Source: Mansonella perstans
Lineage: Eukaryota; Nematoda; Chromadorea; Rhabditida; Onchocercidae
Reading direction: 5' to 3'
NCBI GenBank assembly: GCA_037074765.1
Contig: JBAMDO010000579.1
Span: 744,001 to 808,000, forward strand
Length of the DNA stretch: 64,000 nt
In this document: in pieces, positions 1 through 14,300 of the stretch
How the letters are laid out: each line of letters starts with the position of its first letter
How positions within the stretch are numbered: position 1 is the stretch's first letter
The notes under the pieces: model-generated
The model's input: only the letters and a program-made list of their open reading frames with translations
Database searches by the model: none
Told to the model about the DNA's origin: nothing
Made by a program: the position numbers and the translations under genes

Positions 1-1333
1 TAATTTTTGCTAGAAATGTTATAATTAATTCTTTTTGCTGCTGATCACTTTTCGTAATAAGCGGTGTTTGTACTCAATATATCTACTTGCAATACATCCA
101 GTTTGCTGTGATTCAATAAATGATGCCAAAATGTAAACTCATTCACTTATAGAAAGTGAATTTATTAAACCCACATTATCTGTTAACATATTATTAAAGT
201 ACTAAATCTTTTCTCCTCTTCATACTCATATTGCATAACTTGACGGATAACTGTAATTTTTGCTAAATACGAAATGTTATAATTCTTTTTGCTGTTAAAT
301 ATATAAAATTATTACGGCACTTAATTCTTAGATGTCCATTGTCATCTTTCATCGCAAAATAAGCGAATTGAGATTCGTCTTTTGATCTCCTTGTTCAATA
401 AAGCACCTAAATCTAAGCAAGGTTTTATAATTAGTAAGGGAAAACGAGAATTAAACACTTCATTGTAAAAAATTCTAATTTATAGGACAAATCAAATGCG
501 AATAAAATCACAACATATTTGGCATATAATGTTTAGTAAACACAATTGCAAACTAGATTTAAACAAATCAAAATCTCTCTACAGTTCTCCCCTTGACATT
601 TGGAATCGGAAAAAAACTAACGAAAGCCAATGGCAGATTCTAGAGAGTTTAATATACCCTTAAATACATAACCTCGCACTTGCCCTAATTCACATAACAC
701 TATTGTCCCCAATTTCAAAATGTAATATTACAACAAAACCATCCGAACTTTATTTCAGGAAACAACAAATATGCAAAAGCATCAGTTCGGCATCTTTTTC
801 TCGCCTTAGAGCCAAAAAAAGTTGATTTGAACGGAGAAAAAATTCGCTCCAAATATTGAGACTGACACTGAGAAAACTAGCATTATTTTCAACGACTACT
901 TTTGATGAAAGCATTTAATTAATTCACTTCTTTTAAAGATCAAAATCAAATCAACTTGAATTCCTTGTGCTATCTTAGCGTCGCCGATAGATGAAAATCA
1001 GATAATTTATGCTCTTTCCATTCGGATTCGTATTAATTTGTTTGGCTGTTTTAGCACATCAGCTGTTCAGACCAACAGTATCTAGAACTTAACAATGACA
1101 AACGGAAGAAGAATAAATTATTGTAAGCGGTGTAATAGCCATATAAAAAGGAAGAAAACACAATCCTCCTGGATGACTGATATTTCAGTTTTCGCATAAC
1201 AATTTTTGTCTAATTCGAAAAAATATCCAGATTACTGAATCGATTAAATTAAAAAAAGTACAAACACACATACATTACAGTCCCTCATCTTAAATAACAT
1301 AACAAAAATAGAATATCAAGTAAAATAAATACG
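1..1333. other. 3' flank of the SAFB-like gene, no gene seen
   Basis: AT-rich sequence with no exon I can support on either strand. It lies downstream of the stop codon of the minus-strand SAFB-like gene, so the right part probably holds its 3' UTR. No repeat array or RNA gene was recognised. Confidence 0.6.
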
Positions 1334-4300
1334 TCAGTATCGGCGGTTATATTTATCGTAAGAATCGTATTTGTCATATTTATCATAAGTAGATACATGT
1401 CCATGTGTGTCGGCCATACTACCACCTGACCAATGATCGTCTGCAATAACAAAATGGATTATTATGTTGACCTGACACAAGCACACAATCAGAATCATCA
1501 AAAATAATTATTTCTTCTGCAGAGTAAAAAGTTTTCAGGACAGAAATAGTTCAACACCTCTTGATGATGACCAATTGCTACTTCCTAAGCTATGACTCCC
1601 ATGACCTTGAGATGCAGATACGCCCGAAATCCACGCATTACCGTCATAATCGCGCGATGATCCTACGTATGTCGAAGATGAGCTTCCAACTGACCAAGAT
1701 GTTCCACCTCCCAAAGAACGATAACCTAAAAAACAACAAATAAAGAGCTCAATTAAAATCTTATATCCAAAATTTTTAATAAAAGAAGCACATGTTCTAT
1801 TCTCAAACAACATCTCCAAGAACTTCCAACTGACCAAGACTTTGACCTCTCACCAAAAACATGATGACTTCTGGGTACAGCTATCGAGTTGAAAAAACAA
1901 AAATCATTTTTATGGAGTTATTTAACATCTGCTTATCACAGCTTTAAATTTAATTTGAGATTGAAATGAAAGCCTTTGAGTACCACTTTGAATTTATGTA
2001 TTTAGAAAGTCTGCAATCTTTTCCGGATATTTTGCTGCTGAGAAGACCAGAGAAAATTACGAGTTATAAAAAAAACTGTACTTATAATTGGAAAGTACGT
2101 GTAGAACTAATTTTCATTTGTTCGACTTAGATCGTGCTGGATTATAATGATCATAAAAGCAAATATCCGAAAAACAGGACAGAATGAATAATCAAATAAA
2201 TACAAAATATGAGCGCAATGAAAGTAATAACAGAACTTGGAGAAGAAATAGTCTCATAGAATAGCAATCAATAGAATAGAAACATAGAATAGCAATCAGA
2301 ATAGTCTAGAACCTTCCGAAGTTATTTCTACATAATTTGTATGAAAAGTTATATTATAAAGTTATACTTTCTATATGTTCCTTCGAGAAAGAGTATGTTG
2401 TGCTTTTTGGAGAGAGCTATTCTGATTTACATACCAAAAAATTAAACTGCAGAGTTAAATTTAATATATCAAATAAATGAGTCATGATACGGCTGATTCG
2501 TATTTGGACACATGTGCATTGGAAGGAAAAACCAACCAGAATCCTTGCTGTAGGAAGATGGTGCTACATCACGGGAATAAGTATTGGATGAACTGTATGC
2601 CCCTAGATCTCGATTTCCATATCCGCTGTCACCGGAACGATGGCTATTATAAGTCGTCGAATCAGGTCGATATGGGTCACGTCCTGAAATTATCTTCTAT
2701 TCTTTTATTATATTACATCAAAATAAAACTGGTTTGTCCACTTTTAAACGAACTTGAATTGAGCAAAGTATAGAAAGTACGGAACAAAGTGTATAAAAAG
2801 TACCATAACTGCTCAAATTTGCGTGATCACCACTTCGTGAATAAGAATGACTTTCACGACCATAAGTAGGAGCACTTTCACGAGCGACGTTTGACGAACC
2901 GTAGTCACGTGTGCCTGAGATTTGTTACAAAAGCAATTTCATAAAATTCATATGTTTGGGTTCCAAAATGAAAATGACGCTCGAATGGCTTTAACAAGAC
3001 AACTATAAAGTAAAAAAATCCGCACTATGCCGGCTACGGTCACGACTGCGTTCACAATTTCGTTCGGCAGCACCACGTGATGATGAGCGCGTGCTGCTTA
3101 CATGTCGTGATGAACTGTGAGCATCTCGCCTGTCCGGTAAAGAATTACGCGTAGAAACCACACCACGATGTGATGACGATTGTTCTCTCGATCGCCTCGA
3201 ATATTCCGTCCGCCTTTAAATAACAGAAATAATTCAGAAGCAATTCTCTATAATTCCCTCGAAAAGTACCATTTTTGCTTTGGCTTCTCTCTAAATAGCA
3301 TCAGCATCATCACTTAAAGAAGGCAAGGCGATTCCAGCAAAGTTACGGTGTTTCCCAATTGGTTTGGAATCTTTAAACTTAACCCCCAAAAGCTCGAAAT
3401 TCATCATCAAGAAACTGAATGTGCATTTTAAAAAAATTCGCGCCGAATCAAAACGTACTTCACTTCCTTTTCTGATCTGTACCTGGATGAATCCATATCA
3501 CCGTATTCATGAGAGCGACGCGGTGGAGGCGCTCCAGGTGCTGACATCATTTGTACTGGTGTAGTGAAAGCAGCGATTTGGCGTAACTGTTGCAATTCAA
3601 GACGCTCCCGTTCAAACCGCTCACGCTCAAACTTCAGTCGTTCACGTTCGCGCTGTAGTCTCAACTCTTGCTCCTTAAGTCGATGCTCTTCTTCTTTCTT
3701 ACGCAACATTTCCATCATTTCACGCTTTTCCCATAAAGTAGGAGGCTCAACACGACGCGAGGAAACTTCACGACGGGCCATTCCACGTAACATGCTGCCA
3801 CGACCAATTCGACTCGAAAATGGACGACTTCCCAAAGTCCTTCTTGAAGCAGCTGACGAATAACTAGGTTTACGAATTACATAGGAGCGCCGTAAAGTTG
3901 AAGGAATACGATCTGTTCGCTCAATTCTTCTACTGGTTCGAAACCGTGGTGGTGGACGTGTGGCCGTCGAACGTTTACTGCTGTTGGGCGTCGAGAACCT
4001 TGAGTCTGAAACAGTATAAGCAAATGCCCTATTTCTCATATCGCCTTTTATACTGAATATTATAGCGGCGCATAGAAACTCCCTCGACAAGTGTTCGTGG
4101 CTACAAAATCGTAATTTTCTGAGGCCCTCTTATCCCGGAAATACAACTTTCACGAGTATTTCCCAAGAAAACATTTTGGTCAGGAAAAACTTCATGATTT
4201 CATCTGCACCTTTTCGATAACGAATTTTCTCCAATCTAAAACAGGGATGCACAACCTCCATCCTTTGCAAAAAAACGAGTCGATTATTTGGAATGCATGC

Positions 4301-7300
4301 TGATATCAAAAGGGAAGATCACGCTCAAGCACATGCCAGACAACCACTCTCAGTAATACAGCATCAAAACTTCAGAAGTTTCTTACACTCCAGAATTAAC
4401 AAAGTTTAGTCGCCAATTTCGGAAACCCCAACCGAATTGTCTCAAAATGACCATCTGCGTAAGAACCTCATTTCTCCGATTGTTCAGCTTTCACACATAG
4501 AAAATTCTGTAAATTTTACGTGTTGTGCTGGCAGATGGCGCTTTAACGGGTGATTTCTTCGCTTCCGACATTGCTTTCACTGTTTTCTGCTCCTCACTTC
4601 TCGTAGTGCCGACTGCTTTATTGCCACTCGATGTGCTACTTTTCGATTTATCAATGCTAGGTGTACCTTTCTTTAATTTTTCGGCTGCTCTAGTGGTTGA
4701 TAACTTCTCTTCTCCACTTTTCGAACAACTATCGAAAATGGCAGTGGATTTTCCACTTTTGATATCACCCGTCGAATTACATGTCGGTTTCTTGGGTATC
4801 GACTTAACAATGGGCATGTTGCAACGATCTGCCTAAATTTGTAAAATTTTGTACCATGTGAGCTTTGATAAAGCATTCTGCCCTCGTGAATTACCAACTT
4901 TGGCGTTGCAAAGAATATTTCGATGTCTGAAGTCACATGAAGACAATGCTACTGTAACATTTTTGATGACAAATATTCATTTTCTACTAAAAATCAAGAC
5001 GGAGAGCAAAACATTGATTTCCGATTGTTTATAACAATCTATATGATGTACTGATCCAAATGTAACATTAGTTTTGTCCTCGAATTACACGTTTGTGGCA
5101 ATTATTTTCGTGCAGCAGGGTGAAATTCGGTGAAATTAATAAGATGAGCCAAAGCATTTGCATACGAATCTGAAACTCATTTCATCCACTTACATGCGAC
5201 AGAAGAATTTAAATAAAACATACCCGTTCCACTGTAATCAGGCGTCCTTTGACACTTGTTTTATGAAGCTTTTGAATACAGAGATCAGCTGCAGCAGAAT
5301 CCACCATAGTGACGAAGCCAAAGCATGTATTTGATGGCTGCTGTCGCCTCGTGAAAATTTTAGCAGTTAGTACTCGGCCGTACTTCGCAAACAATGCCTA
5401 AACGTATCCAGTAAGAAATGTTTTTGAATAACTGATCGATTTACTCTCAGAAATTAAATCTTTCATATGGCTATCTGGAATCAACAAATAATATCTGATA
5501 CAGCAAACTCTACTTGAAACTATTCGAAAAAAAATGAGCAGAGGAAATCGAGAGGTAAGTGTAAAGTTGACCTATATATCGTATATTTTTCAAAAAAAGA
5601 AATGAAACTTTAAAACGTTTTAGAATAACCTTCAAGTCTGCAGCTTTTGTGTTCGGACTGATGCCTTTGATCCACAAAGAATTGTCGGATTTTTTAAGCA
5701 TAGTTGTTGCATGTGCAACACCCTCAATACGTTCCGCTGGTGTCGATGCTACAGTTTCGACAGTCGACGTAAATAAATCATTACTCCCTTTAGGAGATTT
5801 CATTTCCATTTTTCCAGCTGTCTTACTTTCAACCTCTTTTTCCGTTACTTTTCTTCCGGTTTCTCCGCACTCCTCTGCTTCGCCTTCCTCTTCATGAATC
5901 TGCAAGGTTTTCTTAGACTACTCTTCACCAAACCAGAGTAAAATTTTTGTAATAACTCCACAATCACAAAATAATTCTTTGAAAAATTTCAAATTTAGAT
6001 TCTGGAATATAACTTAGCAGAGGGGCAAAAGGCTAGACATAGAACCTATTAATAATGAAAATGAAACAAGAGCAACTACCCGCGTTGTGTCCGGCATTTC
6101 TTCATCTTCGTAATTAACTTCATCTGCAATTTCCTTAACTGCTTCTTCTTCCGGTTCTTTAGTTACTACTTGCTTAACAATGGAGGCATTCTCAATTTCG
6201 TTCACCTCCATTTGTTCTTCGATAAATTCATTTCCATTGCGATCTTCTGGAAATTTACTGCACATAGCTTAATATGAAAAAAGAAACATAAATTCCTCTA
6301 CGTTCCAACATTCGCTGTTGAACACGAGATGTTTGCAATGATATATGATAAAAATTAAATATAAAGTAATAGTAACAACAAAGAGACAAAAGATTTAAGC
6401 AAAATTAAGACCTTGCTTCATAATTGAAGTTTCATCTATTTGATTGTGCTTTACTTTTTTGCTCTCCAACACTTCTTCAGAAGATTCTTTGATTATCGCT
6501 AAATGTTCTGTTTTTTCAACTGCTCCATCACTGTCTTCAGATTCAATAACTACGCCAATGGCAGAATCCGGTTCACTTGGATCTTCCTTTTTAATTTCCT
6601 GCTGCTCATTTTCATGATGACCGTTAGAGACTTCAATTCCATGTTCAGAAAGAGCTAAAAGGAAAACGATGAAATGACAAGGGCAATCAATAATAAAAAA
6701 GTAGTGGAAGCCAAAGAACCGGGAAAAAAAATAATTCAGGAAATTGTAAATAAAGTTAATAACGAGGACTGAAGAAATACTAGATATAAAACCAGTTAGA
6801 GATATTAAAAGAAAATGATTGTTAGCGAAAATGATGAAGATAAGTTCTAACATTCGTGACTACTACAGCTGAGCTGACTCTCTCTCATTGTCTCGTTAAA
6901 GGAACTTTTCGAAGGACCAGTCAGAGATTTGCCACAGTCATTAACCATAAACTTGTAGTTTTTCGGATCATGTCCTTCTTCTCGAAGAGCCTCAAAATAA
7001 AGCAGTTTCAACGATTATTTGCGCGAAGAATTATAATCACCAATAAGTCTAAGTATAAAAGGCATGCCTATCACTTCCGAAATAAAAGCTGAAATTAGTA
7101 TGTACTTTGTGACAACTTTACGAAAACAAGATTATAAAACTTTATTTCATCGTTATTACTTTATGCATCATTTCGGTTTGTGTAGTTGTGGTTTGCTCTA
7201 GAAGTTCATTTTCAATACTTACATGCTGATTCAAATAGGTATACATAAAAATACTAATTGCGTTTAGCATAATGCATAACGTACTGTGTATCGTTTACTT

Positions 7301-7501
7301 GAATTCAAAAGTATTAGGAACGATAAATTTCTTTTTTATATAAATTTAAAAATAAACCTCCTCTAAGCGTTCTACCAGTGCTAGTTTAATTCCACTTTTG
7401 TCTAATCCACGTTTTTCTAACTCTTGTTTCAATTCGAAAACACGTAGCTCACTAAGTGTCATCGTTTTGCCTTGTGATGCTATAACTGGTATTGATGCCA
7501 T
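1334..7501 (-). CDS. SAFB: SAFB-like scaffold attachment factor (SAP + RRM)
   Basis: This is probably a nuclear chromatin and RNA-binding protein of the SAFB/SLTM family. Thirteen exons join in phase to about 883 aa: 7358-7501, 7223-7253 (candidate microexon), 6412-6654, 6080-6267, 5609-5899, 5224-5397, 4520-4832, 3459-4005, 3026-3213, 2804-2914, 2537-2683, 1558-1725 and 1334-1440. Residues 14-48 form a SAP motif (LSELRVFELKQELEKRGLDK). An acidic linker follows. An RRM at about 275-350 starts at LWIKGISPN, and the exon 5/6 join gives LKRFKALFAKYGRV, with RNP1-like NTCFGFVTM. A Lys/Ser-rich stretch precedes a long Glu/Arg/Leu coiled coil (REMMEMLRKKEEEHRLKEQE), then an Arg/Ser-rich and Gly/Tyr/Ser-rich tail ending NRRY. 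This domain order is that of SAFB. The start codon lies 3 nt after a splice acceptor. The microexon is the weakest part: it is needed only to link phase 0 to phase 1. Confidence 0.88.
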
Positions 7502-7507
7502 TATCTG
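7502..7507 (-). promoter_or_regulatory. Probable SL trans-splice acceptor of the SAFB-like gene
   Basis: On the minus strand CTCTAACCACAG is followed by ATA and then the start ATG. An acceptor 3 nt before the initiator fits spliced-leader addition, although a cis-spliced 5' UTR is possible. Confidence 0.55.
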
Positions 7508-7715
7508 TGGTTAGAGAACTGAAAAACCAAAAAAAAAAAAAAAAAAATCAATGCAAAAGAAAATTTACGTGAATCATCAAATAAAGATAACGAAGGACGA
7601 AGGACAACCATAGCTTATTGGAAATAAATAAAATCCTTCAAAAAAGCATCACGTTTCTATTTATAATATATCATCAATTTGATCTGCAATATAGATCACT
7701 TCTTTTGTTTTTTTT

Positions 7716-7748
<33 letters not shown>

Positions 7749-8882
7749 GAGAAAAAGTAGGATTCCATGAAACATAGAAGTTTCGCATTTAACACGTGCC
7801 TGCCATCTGGCATGTCCTAATATAACTTAGTTCGTGCACCTGGTTACTACATTCAGATTGTTTATTCTGTTTCAAATTGCTCACATTTCTCGGTAATTCA
7901 ATGTAGCTATTTTGGTTAGTTTGAGAAAAAAGATTTAACAAAAAGTCGACTTCACAAAATATTCACAACTGATACAGCCATTAGTTATAAATACAACTAA
8001 TTATAATTCATATATTAATCAATTAATTAATTCATTCAAAGCCAATTACTTATACTTTCATAACTAACCTTAACGTGACAACCTAATACGAATATAGGTT
8101 AGTTTCTACCTTCATAACTAACCTTAACGTGACAACCTAACACGAATATAGGTCTTTACTATCTTTTATATAAACAAATCAATAAAGAAACGAAAATAAA
8201 TTAAACAATCAACAAAATGAATTGCACTAAACAGCTTACAATGCTCACATCAGCTTCCAGAGTTGTTCACTATTGACTAGTCCAATGCTAAAACACAACA
8301 ATACAAATCAGTCCTCCAAATTAATACCGTAGTACTAACAATCCATGTAAGAACTAAAATGTTTGTTGCAGCGCTATAATTTTTTTGATTTTTCTACTTT
8401 CTCATTGCACTAATTTAAAGCTCGATTAAATTTAACTAATTGCAATGTTAGTATATCGTAGTTGTAACAATAGCAATTTTGTATAAAATATATTTCAGCA
8501 ATACTTTATAATAGTTTTTGTGTTTTGAAACGTAAAATCATAAAAAATTTTAATTTTTTAATAAGAAAATTTCAATTAATACAAATTTTTAATTAACATA
8601 ATTAAGAAAGTTTTAATTAATATAAGCTATGAATTAAAAAGGATGAATTAGTATATGAACTGAATACCATTTAATAATTCGATTTAGAATTATGAGCCTA
8701 ACAGGACATATTAGGATACAATGTTTTGCGGAAAATGAAATTTTGCAATTGTGCTCAAACATATTAAAAGAATCTTGAGCAAAATACAAAGGATATATTT
8801 ACTAGAGTATGAAGAACAAAGAAAACTCAATTATATATTCAAAACTTTTAACGAACATATCACTTATTTATCTTTGCACTTC
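7508..8882. other. Intergenic region between SAFB-like and ABHD11 genes
   Basis: No coding exon recognised. The stretch contains long homopolymer tracts (poly-A near 7529-7547 and poly-T near 7711-7744) and a 54-bp tandem duplication at 8057-8153. Both flanking genes run on the minus strand, so it should hold the SAFB-like promoter or an intercistronic region and the ABHD11 3' UTR. Confidence 0.6.
8057..8153. repeat. 54-bp tandem duplication
   Basis: The sequence TTCATAACTAACCTTAACGT begins at 8057 and again at 8111. The copies share about 43 bp with a single visible difference and are joined by a short TTAGTTTCTACC linker. This is a two-copy local duplication with no coding content. Confidence 0.85.
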
Positions 8883-9943
8883 TCAGATCTTCTTTGTTGA
8901 TGTTATTTCAGATTTCTCAACAGAAAGAATAAATTTAGTTATGAGATCTGTAAATTCATTAGGTTTATCAGCATGAATCCAATGTGCTGCATTAGGAATC
9001 ACAGAAAATTGTGTATTTGGGAATTGTTTTAAAATTACAGAATGATCATTAGTTGTAACATATTTTGAAGCACCACCTGAAACAAACAAACATCTCCCAC
9101 TATACAAACCATTATTTTCTATACCAGAACTTTTACAAATTTCTTCAATATGACGTCCAATAGAATCTAAATTTAATCGCCAACTATACATATTTCGATC
9201 TTTTGCTACTAAATTTGTTAGCAAAAATAATCGTATTGTTTTATCAGGAACTGTTACTGCTAATTGTTGCTCAATTTTAGCACGATTACAAGTTAAATTG
9301 ATTGATTTCATAGCTTCGATCATTGTTGAAAAAGATTCTGAAGAATTATAATATGCCTTTGGAGCTATATCTTCTACAATCAGAGATTTCAGACGCACGT
9401 GACTATCCTTCATCAATGCAACACGCATAGCTGTTTTGCCACCCATTGAATGGCCAAGAAGATGAACTTTTGAAAACTCTCCTCTCTGTTGCTGTACTAT
9501 TTCATCAATAAAGTACCGTACGTCATTTGCCATCTCAGCGTACGTCATTGTAGGATGCCATGGTGAATCACCTAAAAAGTGATGAATAGATTGGCTAGAT
9601 AGAAAGCACTGATAACAGCCAAACTATTATTAATCAGTAACTGCTACAGTAATAACTATTCATTCCTAGCATTCTTAGTAAGGATTCATCGAAACTAACC
9701 ATGATTTCGTAGATCCACGGTGAATACAACGGTTTTCAAACGATCACACAAATTGCCTGCAACTGTTCTCCAATTCGTTTTCTGTCCAAATAATCCATGT
9801 AAAATGACCACTGGTGACACTTGGCATTCAGTTCCTGCTTGGCCAGCAAACTTTTCAAATGATAATGTTATGGGACATGAAGACATTCGACGATATGTTT
9901 CTGTTAACTGTCTCCATTGATACTGTCGCAATAAATTACACAT
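8883..9943 (-). CDS. ABHD11: ABHD11-like alpha/beta hydrolase
   Basis: Two exons (9700-9943 and 8883-9571) split by a 128-nt intron in a glycine codon give 310 aa. The first exon carries a basic N-terminus (LLRQYQWRQLTETYRR) that could be a mitochondrial presequence, then the oxyanion-hole motif VVILHGLFGQKTNW (HG at 49-50) and VDLRNHG. The second exon begins DSPWHPTMTYAEMA and holds the nucleophile elbow GHSMGG with Ser123. The C-terminal NAAHWIHADKP supplies the catalytic His, and an acid residue lies between them. The order and spacing match ABHD11, a mitochondrial serine hydrolase reported to protect the 2-oxoglutarate dehydrogenase complex. The ATG lies 2 nt after a TTGAATTAG acceptor. 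Length is close to the human protein. Substrate is not known from sequence. Confidence 0.92.
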
Positions 9944-9953
9944 TCCTAATTCA
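9944..9953 (-). promoter_or_regulatory. Probable SL trans-splice acceptor of the ABHD11 gene
   Basis: On the minus strand TTGAATTAG is followed by GA and the start ATG. This 2-nt leader fits spliced-leader trans-splicing. The pyrimidine tract is weak, so confidence is limited. Confidence 0.45.
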
Positions 9954-11343
9954 ACAAAGGCGTTTCAAAAATGCTTTTCAGGATATTTCGTAAAACTTTT
10001 AACTGTTCACATTTCAAATAATATATCATAACAGATTCTTTGCATTAAAAAGTAGATAGTACGTAAAAGCTCACTTAATTTCCGTCCTGTAGCATTTAAT
10101 TCACATTTTAAATGTATCTCTATTTCAATGTTCCATGTAATTCGTTTTATTTCATCTAAAATCTTTTTAACCAATAAGATTTTTACATTTATAGCAATGT
10201 TTTGAGAGAAGATATTATTGATAGTTCTTATTAAGTTTATTTTTTACATATACAATAATAAATCAAAACCATGAAAACATGAAATTTGACAAAAGAATTG
10301 AAGTTAATAAAATAAAACAGAAAGCATTCATTTTTAATGAAGAGAAAAATCAAATGCAATATTGCAGAATGGTTAATTCTATAAATAAGTCAAAAATACG
10401 GCTTACAAACTGCATGTATCATATTCCACAACTAGCTGTTTACAGACATTACATTAATTTAACATTTTAGAATTTGAGCAAAATTAAACATTCACCGCGA
10501 AAGCTGCATAAAAAAGTATTTTGATTGTACAATTTCCATATCATAATCTTTTCCTTTAATTTTTTCTTTTTCAATTTCTATATAGTTTGAATTCATCGCC
10601 ATAGTTAAATGCTATTATTTTATAGTACTATCTGTTACTTATCATTTGAACTGTAAATTATCATTAGGGGAATTAATGACAATACATTTCAATGACAGTA
10701 TTTCAATATGCTATTTCCATTATTTAACATAGAATTTGGAATAAAAAAAGAAGGAAAAAAACTAAAATTTTGGGAATAAATTATCAAATAGCAGCAATTG
10801 CAAAATGATAAAATTACTAAAAACTGCTATGCATGACCTCAGCACTTGATAATCATGCATAAATGTTATTAATGAATATGTAAAACTGCTCAACATTTCC
10901 ATCACGATGAAATCCCGAATAGATAACTACAATTAACATCATTAAATTTCAATAGGAAAATGATTCAATCATTCAATGAGAATAACATATCAATTCTTGT
11001 ATCCGTCAGAATTTTTTCTCCGATAAATTTTCTCATTTGTATATTTATAAGCAGCTTCTAGACAATTTCTGCAATAAGCATCCGATTTCTATATTATACA
11101 ATAAACTAAGAGAAATACAAACGCAGCACTAACTCGTTCAGTGAATATTCGATCAAAAACATGCACAGATTATCACATTTTCATTTTCAAATTCAAAATA
11201 CTTAAATAGCTTTGCAACAGTTTTATACAATAAGCATATTATGTTTATCCTAAAACTTTGTGCTCGAAATTGACCTTCAAAAATCTAGAAAAGTAAGAAA
11301 CGGAATCAAGATGTTTTGTTATATGGAAAATATAAATTCTAAG
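9954..11343. other. Intergenic region between ABHD11 and the MAP7-like gene
   Basis: About 1.4 kb of AT-rich DNA. Short open frames here (for example 10279-10470 on plus) have low-complexity Lys/Ile/Asn composition and no splice or family support. It should contain the 3' UTR of the MAP7-like gene and any upstream control of ABHD11. Confidence 0.6.
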
Positions 11344-14300
11344 TTATTTCATAGCAACAGGTCGATGATTAACATCAGGCTCGAAGTGTAAGTGGCGTGC
11401 TGTAGAAGAGCCTTCGTGACTGGTAATCGAATCAGCAGGTTGTCCTGGAAGTGTTATTGATATCGATGGAGCAGTTACAGACAACTCATCAGCTAATGAT
11501 CGATTCGAACCGTTACGCTGGAGCACAGACAGCAATTTGGGATTTGTTGTAGCCAGCTTCTGGAAATTCAAGAGGTTTTTGAGAACTTCTTTAAAGGATC
11601 GAAAATCCTTTGGCATATCTCTTTTTCTCTCTTACGACAGCACACCTATATAATACAGTTGAGATAACTAAAACCAGGCAAGAAAAGTGGTAAAAAAACG
11701 TGGCTATAAAAAAAAAAAAAAAAAAAAAAACAGAAACAACCTGCAGAACAGAAGCCGTAGCATGACTGAGAACATTTTTCACTGGCGTCGATAAATTTTC
11801 GCTCGATAAAGGAATATCAGTACCATGTTTTCGAGTTTCAATCTGAAATATGATAAATGATCGATGGCCACACAGTTTATTCTTACCTCTATTTTGTTTT
11901 TGTTTTTGCTTTTTTTATTTCATTTACGCAAACTTCCATTATGTCAAAAAAAAGCTCACTCGCACATCATCCATCTTATTGTTCAGTAAAACTTTGATGT
12001 ACAAGCAAACATTTTATAACTGCCTTAATTAGTTAGATTTATCCTTATTTCAATTCAGAGAAAATATAACCAAAAGTTATTTAAATGGCATTATCATGGG
12101 CAAATTGATTAGCCAAGCAGTTCTTTCAATAGAAATCATACTGCATGCTGGCAATTTTGCTATTTCGATTTTCGCTAGATTTATCTTTATTTCAATTTCA
12201 AGAAATTTTTAGAAAAACTCAATTTTAAAATTGTGACAAGATCAAAAGGAGCTCACCTCAGAATTTTCACTATGCAGAGCTGATGAGACTACGGATACTG
12301 AAGGCACACCTGAGATTACGGATACTGAAGACGCACCAGTGCGTGTTCGACTCATAATAGAAGCCAGTTTAGCTTTTCGCATTTCACGCTCACGTTGTTC
12401 TTTCGCTAAAAGTTCATCCTGAATTCGTCGTTTTTCTTCTGCTGAATTTTTTTCTTCTGTCAATTTTAGATCTTCTGCAACAGTTTCTACTATTCCGACA
12501 GCGTTTAGCGTTACATTGTTCTGAGCTGATAATTCAGTCTTTTCTTTGGCAAAATTTTCATCCGTTCCAATAGCAGTTTCTTTTTCATCTCCTCCTGTTT
12601 CATAAGGTTTTTGAATGAATACTTCTTCTTGTGTACTATCTCTTTTAGTTTCAGGAAAACTTTCATCTACAATCAATGAATCATCCTGTACGGATACCTG
12701 AAACAGAAACATTGGTAAATATTCAACTGGAATTAAAATTAGATGCTTTCCCTTCTTTATTTCAAAAATTCCAAAAGAAAACTATCTTTTAAGAATTGCT
12801 CTGAATTTTTCATTGAGGAACAAACCTCTGCTCTACTTGCTACATTTCCTCCGTCTTCAACAGTAAATTCGGTTTGCGATGAATCTGGACATACAGTGAC
12901 AGGATTATCGCAAAGTAATTCTTTCAACTGTGCATCATTTTCCCTTTCTTGCTTCTCACGTATTCTGAAGCAGACTTCAAGATCTCTATCAGTGACCACA
13001 TTTACTGTTGCTGCAGTATTCGTTTTCGTTTCATTCACAAAATTATCTTGTTCTGATGAAAGAACATCCTCAACAGCTGTGACTCCCGTTACATAAGCTG
13101 GTTCATTTTCAAGGGTTATCTTATTTTTCATATCAGCATCATCGACTCGCATATCAATTCCTACAACTTTTGATGCATAGTCGGCAGTTTCAATCCTTTC
13201 TTTTGCATCAGGAACTTCAACTATTAAGCATTCCCCATCTGATTTTCTAAATCCATTGACATCAGGAACTGAATTTACGACTTCTGTATGCACGATATTT
13301 CCAGTTTCCACAGTTATGTCATCTTGAACTTCGGTATCATTTTTCTCCAGAACTGTGAGTGTTTCATTCTTTTGATCATTAAGTGACTTTTCCAACATAA
13401 CTTCGGCCTTGATTTCATTATCTGGTTTTAGTTCAGTTGATTTATCTTTTCCTCTTGATACAAATTCAACTTTCGAACCTTCGATCTTCGCTTTAGATCT
13501 GGAATGAAAAATAGTACTTACAAGCCTAAAAATTAATAAAAAATAAAATGCATGCGTAACATCAATAACTAAGAACACAGAATTAGTGGAATGCTTACTT
13601 AGAGCGTACAGCTCGAGATTCTTGTCCATCCAGTGGAGACACATGTTGCTGAATAAGTTTCTTCATTCTAATCGGTACTTCATTTACTGTAGATGATGCA
13701 GTTTTTGTAGCAGTTAGTGGACGTTGTGTCATCGATTGAACTGTAAAATTTTTAAAATATTTTGAGACACTGATTTACTGTAAACAATATAAATATCTGA
13801 AATCATATCACTTGCATGCAAAAATAATCGATTCGTTATTAGAAAAAACGATGCCACAGAAAATATTTAACAAGCATGATCTATCAAATTGATTGCCATA
13901 TTATTTACTACCTATTGCAATCATCCTAACTTTAATAATTTAACGAATATGAGTCTCAAGCAAAATGTAATAAGAATAATAAAACTATGAAATGTCTTTA
14001 ATCAACATCCAGTCGCGAGCTAATTATCATCAACAACAATAAGGGGCAATTCTTTACACATGTTATATTTGAATAAGAAAACTGCAAATACAAGCAAACA
14101 GTACATACAAAGATACATGCATGACTAAAATATAAACAATGTATACAAAAGAATACCGGATTTATGGTGGATTTTTGTAGTTTTCTTTGGTTTCAGTGCA
14201 ATCATCATAGATTGCGTCATAAAATTTGATGTACGCTTCTGACTTGTCTTTGACTCCGATGGAGCAACATGAAGGCTTCCTGTCATTGTCGCGTCGATAT

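Noticed and set aside
1561..1743. Plus-strand open frame of 60 aa
   Set aside because: It is antisense to a well-supported exon of the SAFB-like gene (1558-1725) and has no splice or family support.
3564..3863. Plus-strand Arg/Ser-rich open frame resembling an SR protein
   Set aside because: It is the antisense shadow of the Glu/Arg-rich coiled-coil exon of the SAFB-like gene.
12743..13096. Plus-strand 117-aa frame
   Set aside because: It lies antisense to the large acidic exon of the MAP7-like gene, whose splice phases are consistent.
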